From Lachnospiraceae bacterium (GTDB lineage: Bacteria > Bacillota > Clostridia > Lachnospirales > Lachnospiraceae): DNA of 64,000 nucleotides. The position numbers and the translations under genes are program-made. Shown in pieces: positions 1-8,704 of this stretch. The stretch covers positions 124,001 to 188,000 of the forward strand of contig CAJTCV010000005.1 in the NCBI GenBank assembly GCA_910574805.1, given 5' to 3'. Within the stretch, counting starts at the first letter, position 1. Every line of letters begins with the position of its first letter. The notes below the pieces were generated by a model. The model was not told where the DNA came from and searched no databases. It saw only the letters and a program-made list of their open reading frames with translations.

Positions 1-2
1 TG

Positions 3-932
3 TATCTGGTCGTCCCGTGCTACAACGAGCAGGAGGTGCTGCCGGAGACGTCCAGAAGGCTGAAGGAGAAGCTGGAAAGTCTGAAAGCACAGGGGATGAT
101 CTCCGAAGAGAGCAGGATCATGTTCGTCAACGACGGCTCGAAAGACCGCACCTGGGAGATGATCGAGGAGCTGCACAGGGAAGATCCGGTTTATCAGGGC
201 GTCCGGCTCTCCAGGAACCGGGGCCATCAGAACGCCCTGCTGGGCGGGCTTATGACGGCGAAGGAATATGCGGATATGGTCATTTCTCTGGATGCGGACC
301 TGCAGGACGATATCGATGTAATCGACCGGTTTGTGGAGAAATATCTGGAGGGCTGCGAGATCGTCTACGGCGTCCGCAGCGCCCGGGATACGGATACATT
401 TTTCAAAAGATTTACGGCGGAGGGCTTTTATAAGCTGATCAACCTCATGGGCGGCGAGGTGGTCTTCAACCATGCGGATTACCGGCTGATGAGCCGCCGG
501 GCGCTGGAGGAGATGGAGAAATATCAGGAAGTGAATCTGTTCCTCCGGGGGATCGTCCCCATGATCGGTTTTCAGACGGATGTGGTGACCTATGAGCGTC
601 ATGAGCGTTTTGCAGGGGAGTCCAAATATCCGCTGAAGAAGATGCTGGCGCTGGCAGTGGACGGGATCACCTCTCTGTCCATCAAGCCCATTCGCTTCAT
701 CGTATTTCTGGGGCTGTTTATCTTCCTGTGCAGTTTTGTCATGCTTGGTTATTCCCTGGTCCAGCATTTTCTGGGAAATACCATCAGCGGCTGGACTTCT
801 CTGATCGTGTCCATCTGGGCCATCGGCGGGCTGCAGCTTCTGGCCATCGGAGTGATCGGAGAATATATCGGGAAGATCTACCTGGAGACCAAGAGACGGC
901 CCCGGTACATCATAGAAAAGGTATTGAGATAA
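3..932 (+). CDS. Family 2 polyprenyl-phosphate glycosyltransferase, 5' end missing
   Basis: The reading frame is open from the left window edge, so the start codon lies outside; 309 codons are visible. The first visible residues, YLVVPCYNEQEV, are the N-terminal nucleotide-binding strand of GT2 (GT-A fold) enzymes, and DADLQDD near base 290 is the metal-binding DxD region. Two hydrophobic segments near the C terminus (about 700-770 and 800-865) place it with the GtrB/DPM1-like enzymes, which load a sugar from a nucleotide donor onto undecaprenyl phosphate at the inner membrane face. The next gene starts 10 nt later and encodes a GT-C-like membrane protein, which fits a pair in which this enzyme makes the lipid-linked sugar and the next uses it. 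The sugar is unknown. Confidence 0.9.
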   Translation, partial: YLVVPCYNEQEVLPETSRRLKEKLESLKAQGMISEESRIMFVNDGSKDRTWEMIEELHREDPVYQGVRLSRNRGHQNALLGGLMTAKEYADMVISLDADLQDDIDVIDRFVEKYLEGCEIVYGVRSARDTDTFFKRFTAEGFYKLINLMGGEVVFNHADYRLMSRRALEEMEKYQEVNLFLRGIVPMIGFQTDVVTYERHERFAGESKYPLKKMLALAVDGITSLSIKPIRFIVFLGLFIFLCSFVMLGYSLVQHFLGNTISGWTSLIVSIWAIGGLQLLAIGVIGEYIGKIYLETKRRPRYIIEKVLR

Positions 933-942
933 GGGTGAATAC

Positions 943-3219
943 ATGGATCGATATATGAGAGGATGGATGAAAAAGGAATTTTCTTTTGGGAAATACCGGG
1001 CTTCCGGGGGAGAGCTTCTGTTTCTGACCGTGCTTACCGGCCTGGCGGCGGCAGTACGTATCCTGGCGCGCTCTTTTGTGGCGGATGACTGGAGCATTTA
1101 CTGGAGCAGCTGGCTCTCTGAGCTGTCGGTTCGCGGCTTCGGCGCCCTTGCGGATGATTTTTATGACTATGCGCCGCCGGTCATGTATCTGCTGTATGTG
1201 ATCACGCGGCTGCCTGTGAATCCCATGACGGCGTTCAAGGGCTTCTGCTGCCTTCTGGAGCTTCTGGGGGCGGCAGTCATCGGCGGGATTGTCATGGACT
1301 GCACCGGAAGCCGCAGGCGGGCACAGTATGCCTGCGGCATCTTTTTATTTCTGCCCACGGTCATCCTGAACGCCTCTGTATGGTCCCAGTGCGACATTAT
1401 TTATACGCTGCTGATTCTGTGCAGTGTCCGTTTCCTGCTGAAAGGGCGGACCTGGACGGGCATGTGGTTCTACGGCGCCGCGTTCGCGGTGAAGCTGCAG
1501 ACGCTTTTTATCTTTCCGTTTCTGGTGATTCTCTGGGTAAATAAAAAGCTGGAGCTTAAGCATTTTGTGACGATTCCGGTCATGTATTTTCTTGGTATAC
1601 TGCCGGCATGGGCTGCGGGCAGGCCTTTTCTGGAGCTTCTGGGCATCTATGCGTTTCAGGGAGGCAAGGACCGGTGGTCTCTGTCCATTAAATTTCCCAA
1701 TATTTATCAGATCATCGGAAATGCGCATTTTCTGGATGAATATGTGGGGGCGGGCATGTACCTGATCCTGGGAATCCTGATGATCATTCTGTTCTGGACG
1801 GCGTACCGGAGGGTGCAGGTGACGAAGGAGTATGTGATCCTTCTGGTGGTGTTCTTCGGGCTTCTGACCACGTATTTTCTGCCCCATATGCATGAGCGCT
1901 ATCTGTATGTGACGGATGCATTTCTGCTGATCTACGGGATGATCCGTCTCCGGCGCTTTCTGCTGTTTCCGGCGGCGTCTTTTCTGGCAGTGGTGGGATA
2001 TGCCCAGTATCTGACGAAGGCGGAGCCGCTGGTTCCCTACGGAGCGCTGGCCTTTGTACAGCTTTTCATCCTTGCGGTGATCGGACTGGATGTATATCAT
2101 TATCCTGCGGGAGCAGGGGCCGGGGAGCCGGTGCCGGACGGCAGGCGGAAGGCCATTGACAGAGACAGAAAGACAGTGGATGAGCTTCTGCGGGCGCTTC
2201 TGTTCCGGGAATTCCGGTTGGGAAGGTTCCGGTTTGACTTTCTGGAGGCGCTTCTGGCGGTCTGTATCACGGGAGTCGGCTTTCTGCTGCGGACGCCCTT
2301 TGAGACGGGACTTCCTCACTGGTCCTGCCTGCTGGCGGAGTGGTATCTGAGCGCGGCGGCGGCCGTGCTGGTCTTCCGCTGTACCGGGAGCGGCAGGAGG
2401 GGGCTTCTGACTTACGCCGTGCTCATGATCCTGCCGGTCACAGCGGCGGAGGGGACGCTGCTTCGGGGAGACGCCGGTGTGGGCGCCCTGCTCTTTGTGA
2501 GTGCGCTTTTATTTCTGGGGCCGAAGCGGGAGGAAGGGCATCCGTGGCTGTTCACTCTGGTGACGGCAGCGCTCCTTCTGTGGTCGGTGCGGTATACGGG
2601 GCTTCTGTTCGCCTGCATGGTGCTCTGGAAGCAGAAGAGACTGCGGGCTGAACAGCTCCTTCTGCTGCTGGCGGCGGGGACGGCGCGTTTTATTTACACA
2701 TACCGTATGTGGTTCGCGGCGGGATACACTCTGGTGACGTTCCACTGGCCCAACATCTATGAGATTGTGGGACGGGAGGCGGTACAGGGACAGGCTGTGG
2801 ATCCTGTGGCGCTGGTGGGGCTTTTCCTCACGCTGGGACTGATGGTCGTCCTGGTGCGCCTGTTCTGCCAGGGAGATGCGCCCGGGGGCGGAGAAGGGGG
2901 CGTGCAGCTTCTGCGGCTCTTTTTGTTCTTCGGGCTGGCGGCAGGGTATTTTCTGCCCTATATGGATCAGTCCTACGGATATCTGTACAGCGTGCTGGCG
3001 GTGATCCTTGCCATGGGGATGCCGGAGAGCTTCTTCGTGGCGGTGCTGCTTCAGATTGTGTGCTATGCGGGGTATCAGGAATGTCTGAACGGGGTATCCA
3101 TGATGCCCATGGCGGTATTTTCCGTGATCCAGTTCCTGCTCATGGGCTGGATCGGTATCGGACTTTTGAGAGATATGGGCGTGCTGAGGCGGTGGATACC
3201 ATGCGAGAGGAAAAATTAG
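943..3219 (+). CDS. GT-C-like membrane glycosyltransferase with internal duplication
   Basis: 758 residues, very hydrophobic, with about 18-20 likely membrane segments. The N-terminal half has the acidic loop ADDW (residues 47-50) and WSQCD (147-151), features of GT-C polyprenyl-sugar-dependent glycosyltransferases of the mannosyltransferase type. The protein appears to be two tandem copies of one unit about 355 residues apart: CTGSRRR 120-126 matches CTGSGRR 480-486, FPNIYQIIG 251-259 matches WPNIYEIVG 602-610, and FLPHMHERY 312-320 matches FLPYMDQSY 670-678. In the second copy the DD pair is replaced by PH (458-459) and WSQCD by LLRGD, so that half is probably catalytically dead. It likely moves a lipid-linked sugar onto a surface polymer. 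The exact family is inferred from these motifs only. Confidence 0.75.
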   Translation: MDRYMRGWMKKEFSFGKYRASGGELLFLTVLTGLAAAVRILARSFVADDWSIYWSSWLSELSVRGFGALADDFYDYAPPVMYLLYVITRLPVNPMTAFKGFCCLLELLGAAVIGGIVMDCTGSRRRAQYACGIFLFLPTVILNASVWSQCDIIYTLLILCSVRFLLKGRTWTGMWFYGAAFAVKLQTLFIFPFLVILWVNKKLELKHFVTIPVMYFLGILPAWAAGRPFLELLGIYAFQGGKDRWSLSIKFPNIYQIIGNAHFLDEYVGAGMYLILGILMIILFWTAYRRVQVTKEYVILLVVFFGLLTTYFLPHMHERYLYVTDAFLLIYGMIRLRRFLLFPAASFLAVVGYAQYLTKAEPLVPYGALAFVQLFILAVIGLDVYHYPAGAGAGEPVPDGRRKAIDRDRKTVDELLRALLFREFRLGRFRFDFLEALLAVCITGVGFLLRTPFETGLPHWSCLLAEWYLSAAAAVLVFRCTGSGRRGLLTYAVLMILPVTAAEGTLLRGDAGVGALLFVSALLFLGPKREEGHPWLFTLVTAALLLWSVRYTGLLFACMVLWKQKRLRAEQLLLLLAAGTARFIYTYRMWFAAGYTLVTFHWPNIYEIVGREAVQGQAVDPVALVGLFLTLGLMVVLVRLFCQGDAPGGGEGGVQLLRLFLFFGLAAGYFLPYMDQSYGYLYSVLAVILAMGMPESFFVAVLLQIVCYAGYQECLNGVSMMPMAVFSVIQFLLMGWIGIGLLRDMGVLRRWIPCERKN

Positions 3220-4352
3220 TCTATCTGGACGGCCTGAAGGGGCTGGGCTGTGTGTGTGTATTCCTGACACATTTTGTGTTTGCTTTTTACTACGGAATGT
3301 ACCAGTATGAGGAAGCCAGCTGCCACCTGCCCGGGAATCTGGATATTGCCATCGGAAAGTCACCGCTGAACCTGCTGTTTAACGGCAATACGGCGGTCCG
3401 GCTGTTTCTGATTCTGAGCGGATATCTGCTGTGCCGGAATTATTTTCTTCACAGGGACAGAAAACGCCTGCTGAGAAGCGCGGCCGGGCGGTATCTCCGG
3501 CTGATGCCTGTGGTGCTGGCGGTCAATCTGTGCGTCTATGTGTGTATGCGCCTTGGACTCTATCAGAACGGCGCTGCAGCGGCGCTGGCGGGCTCGGAAG
3601 AGTGGTTTGCGGGCTTTAACGCATTTCCTCCGTCAGCCGCGGAAATGCTGAAGGAATCTCTGTATGGCTGTTTCCTCTTCGGAACCAACGATTATAACGG
3701 GGTGGTGTGGACCCTTCAGATGCTGTTTCTGGGGGCTTATCTGGACTATGGCCTGGCGCTGCTTGTGAGCCGGATGAGGTTTCGATGGATTCTGTACGGG
3801 GGGCTGGCGGTGCTGCTTCTGCGCACGGATTTTCTCGGTATTTTCCTTGGATATGTACTCTGTGATTTTATGCATACAGAATGGACGTGGAAAGACAGGC
3901 TTTTGAGCAGTCCTCCGGTGAACCGGGTGCTCTTTGTGGTGGGGCTCTACTTTATGAGTTATCCGTCTGCAGGCTTTGGATACGAAGGGACCATATGGGG
4001 CATCCTTCCTTTTGTGTATGTAAATTATTATCATATTTTCGGGGTCCTGTGCTTTGTGACGGCAGTGACGGGACTTCTGCCGCTTCAGAGATTTTTCGCC
4101 TGGAAGGGGTTTCGATATCTGGGACGGATCTCGTATTCTCTGTATCTGATCCATTTTCCCGTGACTGCCACGCTGGGAACCTGGTTCCTGCTGACATGTC
4201 ATGAGCGGCTGGGATATAACCTTGCCTGTCTTCTGAATCTGATTCTGATCAGCGGCGTGACGGTGGCGCTCTCGGAGCTGTCTGTGCGTTTTGTGGAACC
4301 TCTGGGCAAGAAAGGAGAGAGGCTGATTGGACGCATCTTTGGAAAAAGATAA
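3201..4352 (+). CDS. Membrane acyltransferase (acyltransferase_3 family)
   Basis: 383 residues from the ATG at 3201, which overlaps the preceding gene by 19 nt. I chose it because the family's N-terminal motif starts at once (KLVYLDGLKG followed by LTHF, the conserved active-site His region). About ten hydrophobic segments follow, with LILSGYLLCRNYF typical of the 'SGY/F' part of acyltransferase_3 proteins and a late RISYSLYLIHFP segment. Such proteins transfer acyl groups (often acetyl) across the membrane to sugars of surface polysaccharide, peptidoglycan or teichoic acid. Together with the glycosyltransferases on the left and two more acyltransferases on the right, it points to decoration of an exported glycan. 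The acceptor cannot be told from the sequence. Confidence 0.85.
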   Translation: MREEKLVYLDGLKGLGCVCVFLTHFVFAFYYGMYQYEEASCHLPGNLDIAIGKSPLNLLFNGNTAVRLFLILSGYLLCRNYFLHRDRKRLLRSAAGRYLRLMPVVLAVNLCVYVCMRLGLYQNGAAAALAGSEEWFAGFNAFPPSAAEMLKESLYGCFLFGTNDYNGVVWTLQMLFLGAYLDYGLALLVSRMRFRWILYGGLAVLLLRTDFLGIFLGYVLCDFMHTEWTWKDRLLSSPPVNRVLFVVGLYFMSYPSAGFGYEGTIWGILPFVYVNYYHIFGVLCFVTAVTGLLPLQRFFAWKGFRYLGRISYSLYLIHFPVTATLGTWFLLTCHERLGYNLACLLNLILISGVTVALSELSVRFVEPLGKKGERLIGRIFGKR

Positions 4353-5364
4353 GGGAAAGGTCCGCCTGGAATGGCTGGATCTTGGAAAAGCTGCGGGAAT
4401 CCTGGTGGTGCTGCTGGTCCACGCAGGCTGTACAGGAGGACCGGTAACGTTCTATGGCGGGATGTTCTACATGCCGGTCTTCTTTGTTGCGGCAGGATAT
4501 ACGTACCGCTGCAGGGAGGATGAGACTTACGGGGCTTATCTGAAGAAAAGGGCCCGTCGGCTTCTTCTGCCCTATTTTGGAACGAGTGCTTTTCTGTGGC
4601 TGTTTTTCTGGATCAAGGATTCCGTGCTGCCGGGAAGATTTTCGGACCTGAAGCCTCTGTCGGTCCTGGGGATTCTGTATTCCAGAAATCAGATGCATAC
4701 GGCGGCATACGCGGGAGAGAACCCCGTGCTCTTAAATATTCTGAACGCGCCGCTGTGGTTTTTGACGGCCATGTTCCTGATCTGCGCCTGGTACGGACTT
4801 ATCAGCCGCAGCCGGAAGAAATATCTGCTGCTGGCGCTGGGAGCGCTTCTGTCGGTGCTCTGGCACTGGGGGACGGGATGGCTGCTCCCCTGGAGTGCGG
4901 ATGCGGTCCCTTATTTTGCCTGCTTTTTCGCCGCAGGCGAAGCGCTTAAAGGGAAAAAGGCAGAGCGGTTTCTCTGCGAGCTGTGGATCCTGGGGCTTCT
5001 GCTGGTGGTCTTTCTGACGGTCTCCCGGCTCAACGGCAGCATGAATCTGTCCAACGGGGATTACGGGCACAGCATGCTCCTTGGGCTGATCTCCGGTGTG
5101 AGCGGTTCCCTTCTGGTCTTCGCCGCGGGCATGTGTCTGGAGCGAAAGCTCCCGGCGGTCTCCCGGCGGATCGCATGTGTGGGGCAGGAGACGCTGGTAA
5201 TTCTATGCTTCCATATGTTTCTGTTTATGTTCCTGCGGGCGGGAGCAGCGCTTGCGGGGCTTGGAGAGGAGCTTACGAAGGCGGTGCTGGTGGGCGGAAG
5301 TCTCATCCTCCTGACGGGAGCAGGACGGCTGCGAAGGATGAGGACAGCCGGGCGCAGATGCTGA
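4327..5364 (+). CDS. Membrane acyltransferase (acyltransferase_3-like), TTG start
   Basis: 345 residues. The start is TTG at 4327, with AAGGAGAG at 4313-4320 as ribosome site, and it overlaps the preceding acyltransferase by 26 nt, so translation is probably coupled. The N terminus RLEWLDLGKAAGILVVLLVHAG and the following FFVAAGYTY loop match the acyltransferase_3/OafA type with the active-site His in a membrane helix. About nine to ten membrane segments are visible. It is distinct from the gene before it and not a recent copy. The role is probably O-acylation of a surface glycan. The protein ends just before a strong two-way hairpin at 5395-5427. Confidence 0.8.
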   Translation: MDASLEKDKGKVRLEWLDLGKAAGILVVLLVHAGCTGGPVTFYGGMFYMPVFFVAAGYTYRCREDETYGAYLKKRARRLLLPYFGTSAFLWLFFWIKDSVLPGRFSDLKPLSVLGILYSRNQMHTAAYAGENPVLLNILNAPLWFLTAMFLICAWYGLISRSRKKYLLLALGALLSVLWHWGTGWLLPWSADAVPYFACFFAAGEALKGKKAERFLCELWILGLLLVVFLTVSRLNGSMNLSNGDYGHSMLLGLISGVSGSLLVFAAGMCLERKLPAVSRRIACVGQETLVILCFHMFLFMFLRAGAALAGLGEELTKAVLVGGSLILLTGAGRLRRMRTAGRRC

Positions 5365-5394
5365 AAGGGCTCTGGCGGAATGTGCGGTATGAGA

Positions 5395-5427
5395 AAAGAG
5401 GGGAGGCGTTCAGCGCTTCCCCTCTTT
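5395..5427. terminator. Bidirectional terminator hairpin
   Basis: A 14-bp stem (AAAGAGGGGAGGCG with CGCTTCCCCTCTTT, one G-T pair) around a 5-nt loop, with A-runs on the left and T-runs on the right, so it can work for both converging genes. It includes the last codons and stop of the leftward gene (stop at 5410-5412). Confidence 0.8.
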
Positions 5428-6603
5428 GAAACTTTCCAGAATATAATCCACCACCGCATCCGATGCGTGTCCGTCGTCGTAATACTCCATCATTTTCATG
5501 AATGTTTCCCGCTTTTTTTCATAATCTTCCTGAGAGAATTCCAGAATATTCTGGATCATTTGTTCATTGGAGAAGGCGGCCGGAGTCGGAAGGTCTTTCA
5601 GGTCCAGATAATACCCCTTGTCCCGTTTCATCTCTTCATAGTCCTCTGCATACAGAAAAGAGAGCCGTCCCAGCTGAATATAGTCGAAGCCGCAGGAGGA
5701 GTAATCGGTGATCACCGCGTCCCCGGCGGCCAGGAGCTCCTGTGCATTGTCAAAGGAAGAGGCGTTGAGGATCCGGTCCGTGTAACGGATGTCAAAATCC
5801 GCCGCATTTACGTTGGGATGCATGCGGACCAGCATGGCCCAGTTCCCGCCGAAACGTTTTTCAAAAGCGGCAAGACAGCCCTCAAAATCCAGATGATAGA
5901 CATGGAGCTTCCGGTTCTCCCGCCAGGTGGGGACATAGAGAACGAGACGGGTATCCTGCGGAAGCTGATAACAGCTGCGGATCCTCTGCCGAACTGGAGA
6001 GATGTCCTGAAAATAGAGGTCATTTTTGGGAAGGCCTTTCTCCAGGATCGGTCCGTCGTACCAGAAGCAGCTCCGGAAGCATTCGGTCCAGAAGCGGCAG
6101 TTGCTCAGCAGCAGATCGATATGCCGGGAATCCCTTTTGGCATACTGGATATACTGAGGGCTCAGTCCGGTGCCGGCATCCCGTTCGATGCGCTTCAGTC
6201 CGGGGCCTGCATGCCAGGTGTGGATGTAGGTCTGATTTTTTTTCTTTTTAAAATAATACAGCTTTCGTGTGTTGTCCACCCAGACGCCGGCGGTGGACAT
6301 GTGATAGACGAAAGAAAGGGTGTTGGGCCGGATGACCGTAAGTTCGGGCGGAAAGACACAGCCGGGCTTCCCGCATACCCAGTACATCCGGCAGGGGATC
6401 TTCCGCCGTATGCACGCTTCCGCGATGTACCTGGGGTTGTCCCCGAAGCCGCCGCCGTTGAAGTTGCTGAAGATGATCTTGTGCGTCCGGACCGGGAACA
6501 GGCCGAAGACCTGCCAGGCACACCAGATCAGGGCGCCGTGAAGCGCCGGGTAGAGCCGGGCGAGCAGGGGATAGAAAGGGGTTTTTCGTAATCGTTCCGT
6601 CAT
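5410..6603 (-). CDS. CDP-glycerol glycerophosphotransferase family protein (TagF-like)
   Basis: 397 residues from the ATG at 6601-6603, preceded by GGAGGA at 8-9 nt spacing. An in-frame TTG nine codons earlier has no good ribosome site. The sequence matches the glyphos_transf family: FSNFNGGGFGDNPRYIAE near the N terminus, TWHAGPGLKRI (catalytic His region), VLYVPTWRENRK, and MHPNV in the C-terminal half. Family members polymerise or prime glycerol- or ribitol-phosphate chains of wall teichoic acid or capsule using CDP-alditols. An N-terminal hydrophobic stretch may attach it to the membrane. It is transcribed leftward from its own sigma-A promoter and faces the acyltransferase genes. The substrate could also be another CDP- or CMP-linked group. 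Confidence 0.88.
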   Translation of the reverse strand: MTERLRKTPFYPLLARLYPALHGALIWCAWQVFGLFPVRTHKIIFSNFNGGGFGDNPRYIAEACIRRKIPCRMYWVCGKPGCVFPPELTVIRPNTLSFVYHMSTAGVWVDNTRKLYYFKKKKNQTYIHTWHAGPGLKRIERDAGTGLSPQYIQYAKRDSRHIDLLLSNCRFWTECFRSCFWYDGPILEKGLPKNDLYFQDISPVRQRIRSCYQLPQDTRLVLYVPTWRENRKLHVYHLDFEGCLAAFEKRFGGNWAMLVRMHPNVNAADFDIRYTDRILNASSFDNAQELLAAGDAVITDYSSCGFDYIQLGRLSFLYAEDYEEMKRDKGYYLDLKDLPTPAAFSNEQMIQNILEFSQEDYEKKRETFMKMMEYYDDGHASDAVVDYILESFKEGKR

Positions 6604-6646
6604 GACAGGGCGTTCCTCCGGTTTCGTCAAAGTATAGCTGCCTTAC

Positions 6647-6675
6647 AGTGTAACATATGCCTTGCCCATGGTCAA
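6647..6675 (-). promoter_or_regulatory. Sigma-A promoter for the TagF-like gene
   Basis: Read leftward: -35 TTGACC (6670-6675), 17-nt spacer, -10 TACACT (6647-6652). It overlaps the rightward promoter at 6662-6690. Confidence 0.65.
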
Positions 6676-6690
6676 ATCCTGTGATAAAAT
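6662..6690 (+). promoter_or_regulatory. Sigma-A promoter for the acyltransferase at 6714
   Basis: -35 TTGCCC (6662-6667), 17-nt spacer, -10 TAAAAT (6685-6690), about 24 nt before the start codon. Each promoter's -35 lies in the spacer of the other, so the two divergent promoters probably compete for polymerase. Confidence 0.6.
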
Positions 6691-6713
6691 GCTTTCAGAA
6701 ATGAGGTGGATGG

Positions 6714-7688
6714 ATGAAGGTGAGAAATGAGTCCCTGGACTGTCTGAAGGGGATCGCCATTCTGCTGGTTATGTTCGGGCATGTGCAGGTGCACAACCAG
6801 ATGACAGACCCGTATCTCTATGATGTGATCAAATCTCTGCAGATGCCTCTGTTCTTTCTGATCAGCGGATATCTGGCAGGAGCCGGGACGAAGATCCTGG
6901 ATCCGGCGCAGTACCGTGACCGGATGAGACGGCGGGCGGCAGCCTATCTGCTCCCCTTTTTCTCCTGGCTGGCGGTGCAGCATATTACGTATGTGCCCAG
7001 GGCGGTCTGTACGGTACTGTTTCAGCTGGATTACGGGCTGTGGTTTCTGATGGTACTGTTTCTGTTCACATGGCTGGTGTACACGGCGCAGCTCATGCAG
7101 GCGAAGGTGAAGAGAGAATGGGGGTTCTGGCTTGTGTTTCTGGGCGGCGGCGCCCTGATTCTGCTGGCATATCTGGCCGGGGTGACGTTTTTAAGTCCGT
7201 CGTTGCTGGTGGTTTATCTGCCGTACTATACAGCAGCTTATTTCTGCGGCTCTCATCCGGAGTTTATAAGGAAATGGATGCCGGAGGAGATCCGGCGGGC
7301 CGGGGCTTATGCGGGCGGAGCCGTCTTTCTCGTGATGGCGGTGCTTCTGGATCTGGTGACAGTCACAGGGATCACCATGCTGGGGATCCAGACGCTGGCG
7401 TCTTTCCTCGGGTGTGCGGCGGTCATACAGGCTGTTCTGGACTGGAGGTCCCGCCGTGCCAGAAAATGGCTGGCGCGGCTTGGGCGGTATACGCTGGAGA
7501 TCTACGTCCTGCATTATCAGTTTGCGGCGATTCTGGCGCCGTATAAGACGTGCAGCGTGTTCTGGAGTGCTTCCGGACTTTTGTACTGCCTTGCGGCTTT
7601 CGCAGTCATGAGTCTCATCACGGCGACCGCTATCGGTATTATCAGCCAGATCAGATGGTTCCGGCTGTTCCTGTTCGGAAGGCAGTGA
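6714..7688 (+). CDS. Membrane acyltransferase (acyltransferase_3 family)
   Basis: 324 residues, ATG start with GAGGTGG just upstream. The N terminus ESLDCLKGIAILLVMFGHVQVH is the acyltransferase_3 signature with the active-site His, and MPLFFLISGYLAG is the second conserved element; about ten membrane segments follow. It is the third such enzyme in 4.5 kb, but it is divergently transcribed from the TagF-like gene and so may be controlled separately. Probable role is acylation of an extracellular glycan. The next gene, pyrF, begins 63 nt later and belongs to a different function. Confidence 0.85.
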   Translation: MKVRNESLDCLKGIAILLVMFGHVQVHNQMTDPYLYDVIKSLQMPLFFLISGYLAGAGTKILDPAQYRDRMRRRAAAYLLPFFSWLAVQHITYVPRAVCTVLFQLDYGLWFLMVLFLFTWLVYTAQLMQAKVKREWGFWLVFLGGGALILLAYLAGVTFLSPSLLVVYLPYYTAAYFCGSHPEFIRKWMPEEIRRAGAYAGGAVFLVMAVLLDLVTVTGITMLGIQTLASFLGCAAVIQAVLDWRSRRARKWLARLGRYTLEIYVLHYQFAAILAPYKTCSVFWSASGLLYCLAAFAVMSLITATAIGIISQIRWFRLFLFGRQ

Positions 7689-7751
7689 GCGGCCGGAGCC
7701 TGTGGAAAAGCAGCATATTATCAGTGTTCAAGAAGATGAAGGAGACAGAAG

Positions 7752-8678
7752 ATGATCAACAAATTAATCGACAGGATTCAAAAGACCCATGCTCCCGTTG
7801 TCGCGGGGCTGGATCCCATGCTGTCCTATGTGCCGGAGCATGTGCAGAAGAGGGCTTATGCAGAATACGGGGAGACCTTAAGAGGCGCTGCCGAGGCGAT
7901 CTGGCAGTTTAACAGGGAGATCGTGGACCATATCTGTGATCTGATCCCGGCTGTCAAGCCGCAGATCGCCATGTATGAGCAGTTCGGCGTGGAAGGACTT
8001 GCGGCATATAAAAAGACAGTGGATTACTGCAGATCCAAAGGGCTGATCGTAATCGGAGATGTGAAGCGCGGGGATATCGGATCCACTTCTGCGGCCTATG
8101 CGGTGGGACATCTGGGAAAAGTACAGGTTGGAAATACCGCCTGTACGGGATTTGATGAGGATTTTATAACTGTGAACCCATATCTGGGGTCCGACGGGGT
8201 CATGCCTTTTATCGAGGTATGTAAGGAAGAAAAGAAAGGCCTGTTCATCCTGGTGAAGACGTCTAATCCTTCCAGCGGGGAGTTTCAGGACCAGCTTGTG
8301 GACGGAACGCCTCTCTACGAGCTGGTGGGTGAGAAGGTCGCCCGGTGGGGAGAGGAGCACATGGGAGATACATACAGCTACGTCGGCGCAGTGGTAGGTG
8401 CCACCTATCCGGCGCAGGGAAAGATTCTCCGCAGGGTGATGCCGAAATCTTTCATTCTGGTGCCCGGCTACGGGGCCCAGGGAGGCAGAGGAAAGGATCT
8501 GGTGCATTTTTTCAACGAGGATGGTCTTGGAGCCATCGTGAACTCTTCCAGGGGCATTATCGCCGCATATAAGCAGGAGGCCTATGGAAAATTCGGCGCG
8601 GAGAACTTCGGAGAGGCTTCCCGTGCCGCTGTGGAGGACATGATCGCCGACATCCGCGGAGCGCTGGAGGCGCGGTGA
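7752..8678 (+). CDS. pyrF: Orotidine 5'-phosphate decarboxylase
   Basis: 308 residues. It catalyses the last step of UMP synthesis, OMP to UMP plus CO2, in the cytoplasm. The length and motifs fit the longer 'class II' PyrF group: AGLDPML at the N terminus, KPQIAMYE, and the catalytic Lys-Asp cluster in GDVKRGDIGST. VPGYGAQGG and NSSRGII towards the C terminus are the phosphate-binding loops. The start is ATG with AAGGAGA nine nt upstream. It heads a pyrF-pyrK-pyrD-pyrE gene group, but is separated from pyrK by 350 bp filled with a triple repeat. Confidence 0.96.
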   Translation: MINKLIDRIQKTHAPVVAGLDPMLSYVPEHVQKRAYAEYGETLRGAAEAIWQFNREIVDHICDLIPAVKPQIAMYEQFGVEGLAAYKKTVDYCRSKGLIVIGDVKRGDIGSTSAAYAVGHLGKVQVGNTACTGFDEDFITVNPYLGSDGVMPFIEVCKEEKKGLFILVKTSNPSSGEFQDQLVDGTPLYELVGEKVARWGEEHMGDTYSYVGAVVGATYPAQGKILRRVMPKSFILVPGYGAQGGRGKDLVHFFNEDGLGAIVNSSRGIIAAYKQEAYGKFGAENFGEASRAAVEDMIADIRGALEAR

Positions 8679-8704
8679 GAAGCAGGCGGATGCAGAACCC
8701 AAAA

